From assembly GCF_048128805.1 (NCBI RefSeq), contig NC_136010.1, forward strand, positions 28,259,980-28,323,979: a stretch of DNA of 64,000 nt. The letters are read 5' to 3'. The notes under the pieces were generated by a model, which was given only the letters and a program-made list of their open reading frames with translations, did not search any database and was not told where the DNA came from. The stretch comes from Centroberyx gerrardi. Its lineage: Eukaryota > Chordata > Actinopteri > Beryciformes > Berycidae. The translations under genes were made by a program, and so were the position numbers. Below, piece after piece: positions 35,701 through 48,252 of this stretch. The stretch's first letter is position 1; each line of letters opens with the position of its first letter.

Positions 35701-38700
35701 GATGAGGCTCAGCACCTCCAAGTCAGAAGCCATAGGGCACACCCAGGGCTCCCTCTCCATCTGAGCCTTGCCCTATATGGCGATTTTTTTTGTTTGCAAA
35801 ACACTGTCATGTAATCTCATGTGGGATGGACCATTAATTTGGCATGACATGAAAATAACATTTCATTCATTCATTCATTCATGTAGCACCTTTAAAAATA
35901 TAGTGCATGAAAACGCAAACTAATCTAAACTTTAGTCTTTGCATCCAAAACTAACTGAAGTAAAAGAATAAACACCATTCCTTTTCAGTTTTAGTTCTTA
36001 GCTTCTGACCATTATCATACTGTGACTAAAGTGAAATGTGAATTTTCTAGTTCAGAGTAAGCCAAGATCAACCACCAATACAATGATACATGTTATGGCA
36101 ATCCAAGGTATTCTTTAAGTGACAAAAATATTAAAAAGCCATGACTGTAAAGGGATACACAGACAGGAACACAATGCGTTTCACTGACAATGGTTTCTTC
36201 AGGTATAGGAGGAGCCCAACCTGGTAAAACCCTGTCAATTAGGGAAGGGAAGGGGGTGTACTCATGTCAATGTAACAGCACACCTGTAAAGGCATAGGAT
36301 AATACTTAATACAGGATGGAAGAAATAATAATCATGAGCTTCATCGACATCTCCCTCTCAAAAGTAAAAAACAAGTGTAATGATGTCGTTGACCATGTTG
36401 ATGAAGCTCATGATTATGTATATATTTCTTCTATCCTTAAAATGGATTATCCTATGCCTTTACAGGTATGCTGTCATGAATACAAGAAGCGTTTTAGCTT
36501 GTCACTTTAAGATGGTTCTTGATTTTCTTTTTCCTACTGACATACTTTCCATTTTCATCTCTAACAAAGAGCACCTTCTTTAGTGCAAGTAGGCACTGAA
36601 GTGCTTTTTTCTGCTTCTTTATTTCGAACATCCATAAGTACCTGTTTTTCCAGCCTTAGGGGACTCTTTCTCAACCTTGGGAGCTTCTTTCCCGTGTGTT
36701 TGTCCTTTGGTGCTTTCGTTTCCCTTCTCCTTTACAAGGAAACAGAAAAGCACAGGTCCATGTCAGAGAGTACAGATTCAAAGAGAGATGCTGTCACACA
36801 AAGAAAGCCCTCAACAACTTTAAAAGTGACCTAGACGTAGGCAATTGTGAATTAATAATGGAACTCCTAAGACTTTAAAGGAGACATACAACAAGTGTAT
36901 TGTTATGTATACATATGTGAGCAAGCTAGTTTGTGAACACCTGCGGAATATAAATTCCATAACATCTACAGTATGTGGACATGTTGAGATGACATAAGTA
37001 CCAATTTGGACATTACAAGAAGTGATGTAATCGCACTGTTGACGACAGCTCCACCTACACTGATCTCCTTCAAGGCAGCCAGCTGCTCCTGAAGAGAGCG
37101 GATCTCCTCCTTCTCCTTCTGTCCGTCCTGCTGGCCACCTCCCTTCTTCAAAGTCTGGGTAAATTGATGCATAGTGGCATGCAGTTAGCACCATAATCAA
37201 CGTCAATTTTCAATCGTTTCCTCTCTGCCTTTCTTCTCTCTTTGTCGAATTCTTTCTCACAACACTCCCTGATTGTTGGTTGCTATCATTTCAGCATCAC
37301 ATCTCTTTGTTTCTTGGTCACCATACCAGTCTCTCTCTCTCTCTTTCTGTTTAAAGTTGCATGGATTTAAGCTCTGCAGACTCTAAGCTGTAGTGATGTG
37401 GTGTGGTTTTGATGTCAACAGCTCGCCCAGATGAGAGCATGACCAGACAGAGTAGAGCGCTACTCAACGGCATGGCCATTACCTAATGGGAAGGCCGAGT
37501 CTCTAAAACTGCTGGCGAGAAATGATGCTTGCCATCGCTGGATGACTCAGAGACACATTCAACACCATGCCAGCACCAGGTTTTGGCACGTGGCCCGACT
37601 GGCTTGTTGACTGCATTCACACTCTCCCACCTTTTTTGTAGAAAAAGTGCCTGCCTCGACCACATTCTGTGCTGATAATCTGACAAAATGGGTCTCACAA
37701 CATTCACTTTGTTGCCACAGCAATGTCGGACACTATTCAGTTGGTGGTGAAGAAGTATTGTTGGTTTAGGTTTTTGTTTTATTTGACTGAGAGAGAAGAG
37801 AAAGAAAGAGTGTGACTGGTCAGCTCATAAAAAAAAATTTAAAAAAATGTTGACGCAATGTGGTCTCCTCTAAAAAGCTGAAATGTCTCAACTATAGAAA
37901 ATGCTCCCATCTGCCTCATTTACAACAAAGACAAAACCACTTCTTGCCTTGGTCTCCACCGGCCGCCCATCGATCCTGGCAAAGCCATCAAAGAGGTTTT
38001 TGTAGAGGACGTTCCTCCGTGTGGCAGCGTCATTGGCAGGAAGGTAGCTGAGGACGGCACTTCTGTGCTGCTGGTACATGGATAAGACGATGCGCACTGC
38101 CAGCTCTCTGACCTCTGCCGCGCTGTGCTCCAGTGCCCCTGCACAGAACTGACAGAAGAATACAGGTTTTGCCTTACCATGTGAACATGGAGTAAACAGA
38201 CTAAACTAAAGCACACAGGTATTGTGCTATTGTGGCATAATCCAGGGAGTAGTTCGCTCTTGTTTCTGCCAGTTTCGAAACATCTCAAAAATCCGGTCTT
38301 TTTTTTTTCATTCAATGACCTTGAGAGAGTTATTCATGCCTTTGTTTCCTCCCACCTGGACTATTGTAATTCTCTACCCCACCCTCAGTAACAAGGCCCA
38401 TTCCAGGCTACAACCGGTTCAAAACGCAGCAGTCAGAACGTTGACTAAAACTAGGAAATGGGATCAACATCTCTCCCATTTTGGCTTCTCTACATTGGCT
38501 CCCAGTAAAATTCAGAATTGATTTTAAATTATTCTGATTACTTTTAAAGCCCTTAACGGTTTAGTGCCTATATACATTTACGATCTTTTGAAGCCTTAGA
38601 CGCACACATGGTATGTTTTAAGACTCACCTTAAAACATACTTTTATTCAATAGCTTTTACATGATTCTATGGTCTGTCATTTTTATTATATTTTATTTTT

Positions 38701-41700
38701 GTCTTCATCTTTTATTTAATCAATCTATTTTATATTCTGTTATATTTACTGCACTTTGAAACCATGTTTATTTTAGTCCTTCCCCTTATTTTATTGTATT
38801 TTGTATCCAATGTTGAATTATTTTTGCTTCATGTTGGTAACTTTCTAACTTTGTTTTTGAAAAGTGCTATAGAAATAAAGTTTATTATCATTATTATTAT
38901 TATCATTATTATTATCATTATTCATGTTGGCTGAATGATTGGACATTACTATTCAAACAAAAGCCAGAGACAGTTTCAACTTCTTCATCTGACAGACTTA
39001 TTAGAGACATCTTTATAAAAAAATAAAAAAAAATTGCTCCTCAGAGGCTTTTTGGCCCTCATATTGAAACTTATCTGAAACTATAAAGAAGCTTTAATTT
39101 TCAGAGTTATCTGATTTAATCTAGAATCCTTCTGCACACCCAGAAACCACCTTCAACTGCACACTAAAAGTACAGTTTTATAAAGTAATATCTTGTTCTA
39201 CCAGTTAAACTGACTGCCATCTACAAAGCGGTGAGATTAGCGAGGAAGTCCTTTGAGAGCCGTGCACATCATGACGTATGAAGAGGCTATTATCCAATGT
39301 AATCTCTGTGAAGAGGGCGACAACACAATGGCTATCCCGGCGATGGAGAGCATTAACATCCCGAGGTAAACTGTGTACAAAGGGCACCCATCCCTCGGTC
39401 AATGGGCTGGGGGGACAGGCTGCCATTATTCTCTGTTGTCTCTGCTGGCCGCTCCTCATTTTAATTACAGGAAATTCAATCACCCCTTCTTTTACTCGGG
39501 CTCCCGCCTCCCAGCAAATCACCCAGGTAACAGAGGGGGGGAAAAGGAAAAATGTACAAACCATAGCTAGGCAAACACTGTAGAGCTATCAAAAGATCTA
39601 GACACATGAGCTAAAGAGAAGATGAAAACAGATACCAGTGGACTTTTATTTAAATGGTACTAGGCCTGAATTAAGAGGTATTTACTCTGGGCAGAGCCTG
39701 TAATTAACGAAGTTGCTTGAGCCTAACAGATTCAGTGAGAGAAGTATTGCTTGTTACCATGTTATGTAAGTTAACAATTGCATAGCATTTTCACTAGTAT
39801 GAAGCATCTCTGTGTAGTAAAGTAGCTTAGCCAAGACCAGATCAGGCCTAACCACCTCCTTTAGAGTCAACATGTTTAGACCCTGGAGACATTCGGAGAA
39901 AGTCCTGCCATGGCCTCAAACATTGCATCTCGGTTGCAGCTGTTCAGGCAGGTGATACTGGCCTGAAAATGCACATAGTGCCTTGAGGTCAGTGGGAATA
40001 TTATCCTCTGTAAGCTGGTAGACAGACTGAGACCTGGAAAGTCCTTCTAGAAACCTGTTTGACCCTGAAACCAGTAGGCTTACCGGGTTTCACCTACAGC
40101 ACATCAAATACAAGGTAATTATAAAAGAGCTATCTGAGAAGCCACTCTTCATTGAAAGTCATTTTTAGTTCAGAACTAGTTTTCATCTCAAGTCAGGGAA
40201 TTCTCTCCTAGGTTTCTAATTGAGCTGTTTAACTAATGTGACAGTCAGGAGAGGACGCATGGCTACGGAACAAAGCAGAGCCCTCAATCACATCTCAATC
40301 CAAGACTGGAAATGTTTTCCAAGCAAACACGACCGGCAGCCAACACAAAGGGGCCCGGCGCTGAGTGCTACCAAGCATGCACAAACATGCAAACGCAGGC
40401 CACCCAGTGCCACCTGTGTGGCTTCAGCTTCAGAGAGGTGGGGAACTCAAAAGGACCAACCTAACAATTTGCCCTCACTCATAAAGGCCGTGCAGAGTCA
40501 AGAGGAGGGCTGAATAGAGGGATGGGCGGAGGGCCGGTCGTAAACTACAGAGGAAGGACAGGACAGCTTGTCGGCCTGCCCGGCCCTGTCAACAACTGGA
40601 TAGTTTGCACATAGATACTAGGTCACTGTTGGAAGCCAGAGGAGTGGAGGAGAGAGCAGAGCTGATGCCAAAGGTGACAACATTGACTCAGCTGACTGGA
40701 GGCTACCGACAGCCTGTTTGGGTGTTTGGAGTCACCGCCTCCCTTTCAGTTACATCTCACTCATACTAACATTATTAAGCCGAATGTAACTGCTAGCCAG
40801 CTTTAAACTGGAATAACACAGCCACGATTTTACGTATCCGTTTACATGTGCCAACCAGCTGTAGGTGGTATGTGATAATTGTGAGTTACAGAGTGGAAAA
40901 AAGTATGACTGGATAGAGGAAGTTGACGCTTTGCCAAAAAGCGAGGGGTGATTGTCACCAGCGTTACTCTAGAAATCTATTAAAGGGGAATGCCGCCCAT
41001 TTTGAGCAGTAAACTATGTCCTTCTCTTCCCTTCGGGGAGTGCTGTGATCACAGGCATACAATCATACAATGCAAATGGAAGTTTGGAATGGAAGACGTG
41101 AATCTGATGATTTGACTATAATAAGTTATACTTCCAGTGACACTGACTGGACCATATCTGATTTTTACCCAAAGGCCAGTATTGGCTTGATCTATCAGTC
41201 AAACACTATTAAAGATCCGCCTCCCACAGCCAAAGGAGACATCGACATCACTGAAAAGAACAGACGGACACAGCTGACATGTTTTAGTTTCCTTTACCCT
41301 CATGACATTGTCCAGGGTAAAGCCGGAGTTGTCCGTGCCCAGCTCAGCGAGCAGCTTCTCCAGCAGTTGAGCCCGGCTCTGGGCCAGCCGGGTGGGGAGG
41401 TTGGACTTGAAGGGCTTGACCAGCTCATTGGGAATTACCTGCAGGGCCCGCACCTCCTTCAAAGCAGCGATTTCCTAAATGGGGAACATGGATACAATGC
41501 CTTTAAAATCTTTTGTTTACTGCAACAAGATAACAGTTTATGTAAAAATGTAGGGTTGTACCTGCTGCATTGTCTTTGTTGTTGGTCGAATCAATACTGA
41601 CTTATGTAACATAAACCTAACCACTGACAAACCAAATCTGTCTGATGCTACACATGGTGATTTGTCATTCAACACACAAGTGTTTGGCTGAGAGACAAGT

Positions 41701-42342
41701 CATGACAGAGAGTGCTACAAGTGACGGAAGAAGGTTCTTGGAAAATCTTCTCTCAGCCATTTGTCATTTGTAGTCTCATCAGGTGAGTGGAATGTGTGTT
41801 GGGAATATGGGACTGACACAACATTTTGATTAAAAAAAAAAAAAAAAAGTCTGTTATCCTTAACTTAGTCAAATGAGTTGAAGCTCTTTCTTTCCTTTTC
41901 TGAAGTCCTTCAATTGTTGGAGAGGAGGAATGTGTAATTTACATGTGTAATGATCACATGTAATTTGGCCTTGACATACAAAGGGCCATTCATTCATTTC
42001 TTTGGACGGTCCACCGGAGCTCTTAACAGGTCCAGAGGGGACGGACAGTGATTTAAGAGGGCCGAGTGCCATGGCAAAGGCTAGCGCAGCTCTGGCCTCA
42101 CTATGTCATTGGATCAGCAGCTACTGTAGCATGGGAAGGCATCCTCCCTTTCTTACTCGCCGCAACACAAAAACACACACACCCATGCATGAGCACACAC
42201 ACAGATTCCAGTAAGCAACACATTACACACTCTCACATACATTCTTCTCCGCTCCAGCCTCCAGCCCAGACGCACTTTCCAGTCTCACCCGCCTATACAT
42301 GTTGAGGGGTCGCATTCAAGTACAGTGCACAAATAACACACA

Positions 42343-42391
<49 letters not shown>

Positions 42392-45300
42392 CCTCCGCTG
42401 TATCACAAACACACCAATGGCTCTGTTCCATTTCCAGGCTCAGAGGAGGCAGTCTAAACAGCCTGGGGTGACTACAACATGGGGCATGTTGGAGGTTTTG
42501 GGGCAGAGCATGACAACACCTCACACCTCCTAACTCACCCTCCATATATCTAGCTATAGCATGGCATGCTTACACTGCAGCTCAAGTAAGCAGCATAGAG
42601 TCACTGAGTATTTGTAATCGATCTCATATTCCCCATATTAAGAAAACTAGATTTAAGACTGTTCAAAATCTTTTTAAAGCTACCAGGAATTTGATTTAAG
42701 ACCAATTTAAAGACATGAAATAAAGAAAGAAAACTGGCAAAACGAGCCTATTTCTGACTGAACATAGCTAATGAAAGTTGTGAAGGTATAAAAGGGCAGA
42801 ATAAGAAAAAGTACATTAATTGTTAAGGGACATGAAGTCCAACTGTGTTTAGTTAAATAGACAGGATGAATACTGTACTAGTAACCCCTTTCTGGATTAA
42901 TCTAAGAGCGCACATGCAGTGCAAAGAAACCTGCCTTTTCATGGTGAAAAAATATAACCTCTCATCACTGTATTGAAGGCCTGCAATTTAGATGATTTAT
43001 GACTTTCTCAGTCTTTTTAAAGACCCATGGACACATTGTTCCCTGTTTTTCTTTCACAATGCTTGCAAGGTTGTATTCAGATTTTGGTGAATCGTTTCAC
43101 ACCACGTAGTCTTATGCACTTTCAACAGGCATACAAATTGAATTGTAGTTAATATTAGTAAGTCAGAGTGAGGACTTCACCTTTAATGTTCACTTGGCCT
43201 ATATGCAAATGTATGGATGGCAGCCACATACAGGCATTTCAGAGAAATTTAACCGAGTTACATGGTAAGGGTTGACTCAGTTCTGGCCGAACTCACTGAA
43301 TCCGCAGCTAGCACAAACACACACCCTCCCTTTCGTTTTCACACACACACACCCATGCATAACTACATAGACACTCACACAGATTCCAGTGAACAAGCAA
43401 CACATTACAGCTTCCACTGCATTTAAGACTCCTGTATATATTCTTTGCTAATTTACATATACAAAAACTACCAATGGATAACTGAAACCTCGGTATACCC
43501 CAGGTCTAAAAAGACTAAATTATACAGGATTTTTTTTTAACAATTCCTCCCTCGTGGATACAGACAAACGTACCAATTACAGAAAACAAGTTTACAAATG
43601 TATTAAGCAACATGGAGTCATCACTCAGCTTTTATACAAGAAAAGGGCGTCCTCAGCTCTTCGCTTACAATTTATTGATGGAAGACTGGCTGACCCTTAT
43701 TATATCGCCTGTGAATTCAATAAGTATTTTATTAATGTGTGCTTATCCCTCTGTGAAGTCATCCTGAGAGCTCTCCCTCAGATAAAATGAGGTTTCAACC
43801 TAGTGAGAACAAAGTCACTGATGTAATTGCCAAGATGAGGAATTCAGCAGTAGCAACAATAACATAAATTCATCTGTCGTAACTAAGGTGTGTTGCTTGA
43901 TGATGAAGCCATTGACGATAGCCACTGATATACTGTAAACTCTCAAAATCACTGTGTGTGTGTGTGTGTGAGAGAGAGACGGAAGAAGCAAATGTTGGTT
44001 TAGAAAAAAAAGATGGCTTGTCGGCATCAACCAGCCTCTACACTGCATTTTACATTGTGTGCCGGGAAATCTGCCTGATTTCTAAAAACCACTACATGTA
44101 GCAGTTTTAAATTACTGGTTACAAGACATCACAAATATGCCACTGCAGTGTGGTACGACACCTGTGTGAAGGCAGTAGCCGTTGCCCTGAGGCGGCTGGC
44201 TGAGTCTCCGGTCCTGGCCAACAGGTTAGGCCAGGTCTGCTCCAGGCAGTGGGCCACCTCGGCCCGGCCCAGCCCCAGACCTGGGATCAGCTGGCTCAGC
44301 AGCAGACGCAGCAGCTTCAAAGACGCCTGGAAAACCTGAGAGCAGAGAGCGGGCAGAGGCTTTGCTGTGACACTCAAACAGACTTTCCGAGAAAAGCTAG
44401 CACCAGGGTGAGGTCAATTAGCAGGAAGGTTAGACATGGCAACGTTTGGTTTGACTTCTGTGGAGTTGACCAGCAAATGCAAATGGAGAGTGGCGGATGC
44501 AAGCAAGCAGACCGGTCACAATTGCAAATCCCCTTAATAACTGTATGGCTTTAGACAGCGGAAAACAAAGATGCCACTGTTGCTATCCTGTTTCTAACAG
44601 ATCATCCGATTAGGACAGCATATTTAACATGAACCCAACTGACACACTTTTCTGGAGCAAAATGAACCAGTTAACAACTTAATGGAGCATTATATCAGCG
44701 TGGCTGGGAAAATAAATCACCGGAATTATTGCGGGACTACCTTTTTCATTACCATACAAGCTGCAGAAGGCTTCCAGGGAGGGGTTACAAGGCCATGCTT
44801 GTCAAAATTGTTTATTTAAGGGAGCCAACTCCGGGAGAGAGAACCGGGATTGCATATGGGACAGGGGGAACATTGTAAAGAGTGTGTGTGCGTGTGTGTG
44901 AGTGTGTGTGGGTGTTACCAGTATGAACGTTAATTCTGTTGGCAACAGGAATCCAGAGAACACGATTAATCAAAGACTGACAGTAACATAGGTCAACGTA
45001 TCTGGCAGGTTTTGATGAGGATCGCCACCTCTTTTCAACTGAACTTGACCATTACAGCATTTATAATGTCATATCACCAAGACAGTCATGAATCCTTCTT
45101 TTGAGAAAATTACTCACAGATGACACTTTATCCAGGAGGCCCTTCTTAACCAGGAAGACTGCAGCTCTTATCGTGTTTCTCAGCTCTTCTTTGGGGGTAG
45201 CAGGTAACTCCAGCAGCTTCTTGTACACAGACAGTAGAGCATCCTCTCTGTAGGACCAGGATTTGGAATAAGCTGCAGCCACCTAGAAAGGAACAGGGTG

Positions 45301-48205
45301 GAAAGTTATGCTATCGTGCATATCAATTTAGATATCACAGCCATACATTTACATTAAGCCACCTTTTTCTGTCGTATCTTACCAGGCCATCTCCATAGAC
45401 CTCTATGGGAAGGCTGGCCTCTCTCTGGGCCTTTTCCGTCAGCGGCTCCAGCTCCCCTGTCATACCGGGGCTGTGCGGAGTCCCTTGGGTGTCGGGGTGG
45501 GGGGAGTTCTCCTCAGCCGGGCTCTGGGCGGCCTCCCCTGGCCGGTCTTTCCTCTGGAGGGCCGGCAGTGGCCTGTCATCGTAAGGCACGCTGGTCACCT
45601 TGAAGCACAGGACATGAGCATCAGCAAAGAAAGATGCAGGATACAATCTTTTTACATTACAGTTTATACAACCTTCAGATTTTTGGAAATGTATTTCCTA
45701 AATATTAAATTATGGGCATACATTTCAACACACAAAATAATACATTTTCCAAAAAAAACAGATATTCCCTCAGTTTAAAAGTCTAGAAGATAACCGATCT
45801 ATAATTTCAAGCTTGAAAAGGTTGTCCATCGCTTTGAAAAATTGATGAACTACTACTCTCGTTCTTCTCGTTAACTCTCACTAGCATTTCATCACTGAAT
45901 AGGTTGATCGTTCAACTTAATGATGACAATGAACGTTTAACCCCCTCTATACAAACCCAAAGCTCCATCCATCCAGCTCCGTCTCCTGTGTCCCCGGGCC
46001 AACTGGCACCCTGCTGCCTTGTCCAAGGCTCAAAGCCCTGCCTTCAGGCCAGGTTGGCAGCCGCCGGAGTCAGCCAACTGTTGCACGCTTTTAATTAAAT
46101 AGTGAAACCCTAACCTGTAGTAGGGCCGGTCTCACTAGGTGGCGAGTACGGCATAAAAGCCCCTGCTGGTCATAATCTCCCTATGTGTTCCATGTTCCGA
46201 CACCACAGAGGCTTATGGCAGGGGGGACATGTGTTCCCAAGCTGGTACAGTGGGCTGGATTATTTTTCTAAACAATAACGGAATTTGTGCAAGCTACAGG
46301 TAGTACTGCAGCTTTCTTCACGGGATCGTTAATGAGAAAACACTCAAGGACCATCCACAGAACGGTCAACTTTGGAAATGTCACAAAAAACAAAATGCAA
46401 ATTAGTTGTTTCCATCAGCTGATTTGAAGAAAATAAATAGGCTTCCTTAATTAAAAAATTAAAAAATAAAAAACATCAGAAAAGGGTTAGTCTTTCAAGA
46501 ATTAGTATTGGGCAAGTTGTTACTGACAGCCAATGTTGGCCATGTATCATGCTATATGAAGATCAAAACAAACAAATGCACTTTACACACTACATTTCAG
46601 AACGTCCAAAGCCACTTTTGAACTGTACATCAATATCTATTCCACAGATCGAGTGTAAAAACTTTGTGAGACTGAGGATCGAAATTTGTTGTTTCCTTTC
46701 AGCTTTTCTAATTCGACACATAGACCTGGACTGCTCCCTGTGACTCTAAATAAAGATCCAAAAGCAGGCCTTCCTCCTTGCTCCCTTTCAAAATATAAAC
46801 ATGAGGTTGGTATGATTCCCCATCATCTGTCAGCATATTTGATGGGGCGGCACTCACATCGATCCTGGGTGCGGCCGGGTGGGCGCAGGGCGTGGCGGGC
46901 TGGCTGGCAGGTTTGGGGGCAGCGGCGACCGGCGCGGGTGCTTGGTCCCGGGGCGGGTTGGATTTCCTCCCCTTCCTAAAGGTGTCCGTGGAGATACGGG
47001 GCTTGGTGGTGGCTGAATGGCGGCCTGGGGAAGGCAGGAGGGAGGGAGGCTCCTGGGCCGGGGACGATTCTGCCGCCCTGGTGATCTGGAAAAACAGGGA
47101 GAAGAGAGAAAGAGAATAAGGAAGATGTTTTTGTTTCCCATAAATTCCTATATCAGATATTTCTGCCCTCTCATATTCTCACTTGCCAGTATGTTGTTTA
47201 ACATCAACTACCTGGAAAAACATAGATTTTTCCTGGAAGGATAAAAGAAGTACCACACAAATTCATCACACTGGCACTCCATAGGTTAAGCGTTGCCAGT
47301 AGTGACCGGTGACTGACCGTTGCCAGGTCCAGCAGGTTGTGGACCTCCAGCTGCTGGTAGACAGTCATCCTGTACTCCTCCATTTGCTCCTTCTTGCTCT
47401 TGGCCAGGTCGTAGTCTTCCTTCTCGATGGCGCAGCGCTTCTCCGCGTCATAGCGAGCCAAGCGCTCCCCCACCTGAAAGAGCCACAAAGACAGCCTTGG
47501 CATCAGTCACACAATCAGTCTACATTGTATGATTAGAGAAAGTGAACATGGAAGCATACTTAGACTTAGATACATAGATAGATCTATGTCTCTGTTGATC
47601 CTTAAGAAACCCTTCAATCATTACTTTTACTTTATTTGGAAAGACACGTACACTGTTTATTGCCTACTTTGGTCTTGTTTTTGAATAGGACTTGATTTGA
47701 ATAGGACTTGATTTGCTCTAGTCTTGGTCTTGACTTGGTCTCGCCACCCTTTGGACCAGGTCTTGAATCTTTTATAGGCTGGAAATTTGACAGCAACTTC
47801 CAGTAAGTCAGACGGGTCATTTCTTTATGAGGAAATTCCATTAAGCTGAATTAAGTGGGTAACCCGGTGCCAAGCGAGACAGTCTCAACTGCTGAAGTGA
47901 CTGCATGATTCCAGGCGATGCCTTGTGCTTCCAAACTTTCTCTTGGGGAAGACAATCCGCACGGCAGCTGACTCTCAAACCTACGTTAAGGTTAAGGATA
48001 AGGCTAAATACAGGGGAAGAGATGCACTAGACAGACACTCTTCCTTCTCCCCTGTCTTCTCTATCAGTCACGTGTTTCCAGATGTCATACAACACCATAA
48101 ATCATCCTTTGACATACTCTGAACGTGCAATGACAAGGGATTTTCAGCATGAACACCTTGGCAACTGCTTTGTCTGCGATGCTAATTTGCCACGCTAAGA
48201 AGGTG

Positions 48206-48252
<47 letters not shown>

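Larger units (their letters stand above)
33115..35765 (+). mobile_element. decayed non-LTR retrotransposon (LINE), interrupted by later insertions
   Basis: Plus-strand frames read KLALGSCNLTSLEGKASELVCEIEQYHLDIFGLSCTHSIGSGT (endonuclease start; family usual is WNVTSL), then ACHGGNPRTCWW, EEFGEAMEDEFRMAPKRFWKT, and at the end SPVLFVILMDRISRHSRG...FADDVVLLAS, carrying the reverse transcriptase FADD motif. Much is deleted or frameshifted. A hAT miniature element and a SINE sit inside. Clade not determined. Lies in cep104 intron 15, antisense to the gene. Confidence 0.85.

Noticed and set aside
38149-38205. A 28-nt candidate micro-exon in cep104 between exons 12 and 13 (after CTTTAG, before GTAAGG)
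   Set aside because: It was first considered because exon 13 with acceptor GTGCAG gave a phase clash. The acceptor 10 nt upstream (TTCTGTCAG) restores phase and gives FCAGALEH, aligning with human FSVSALEH, and the micro-exon would leave an intron of under 50 nt.
39205-39564. 119-residue minus-strand frame in cep104 intron 12
   Set aside because: No similarity to CEP104 or other families, and exon 12 to exon 13 is phase-compatible and contiguous with the human protein.
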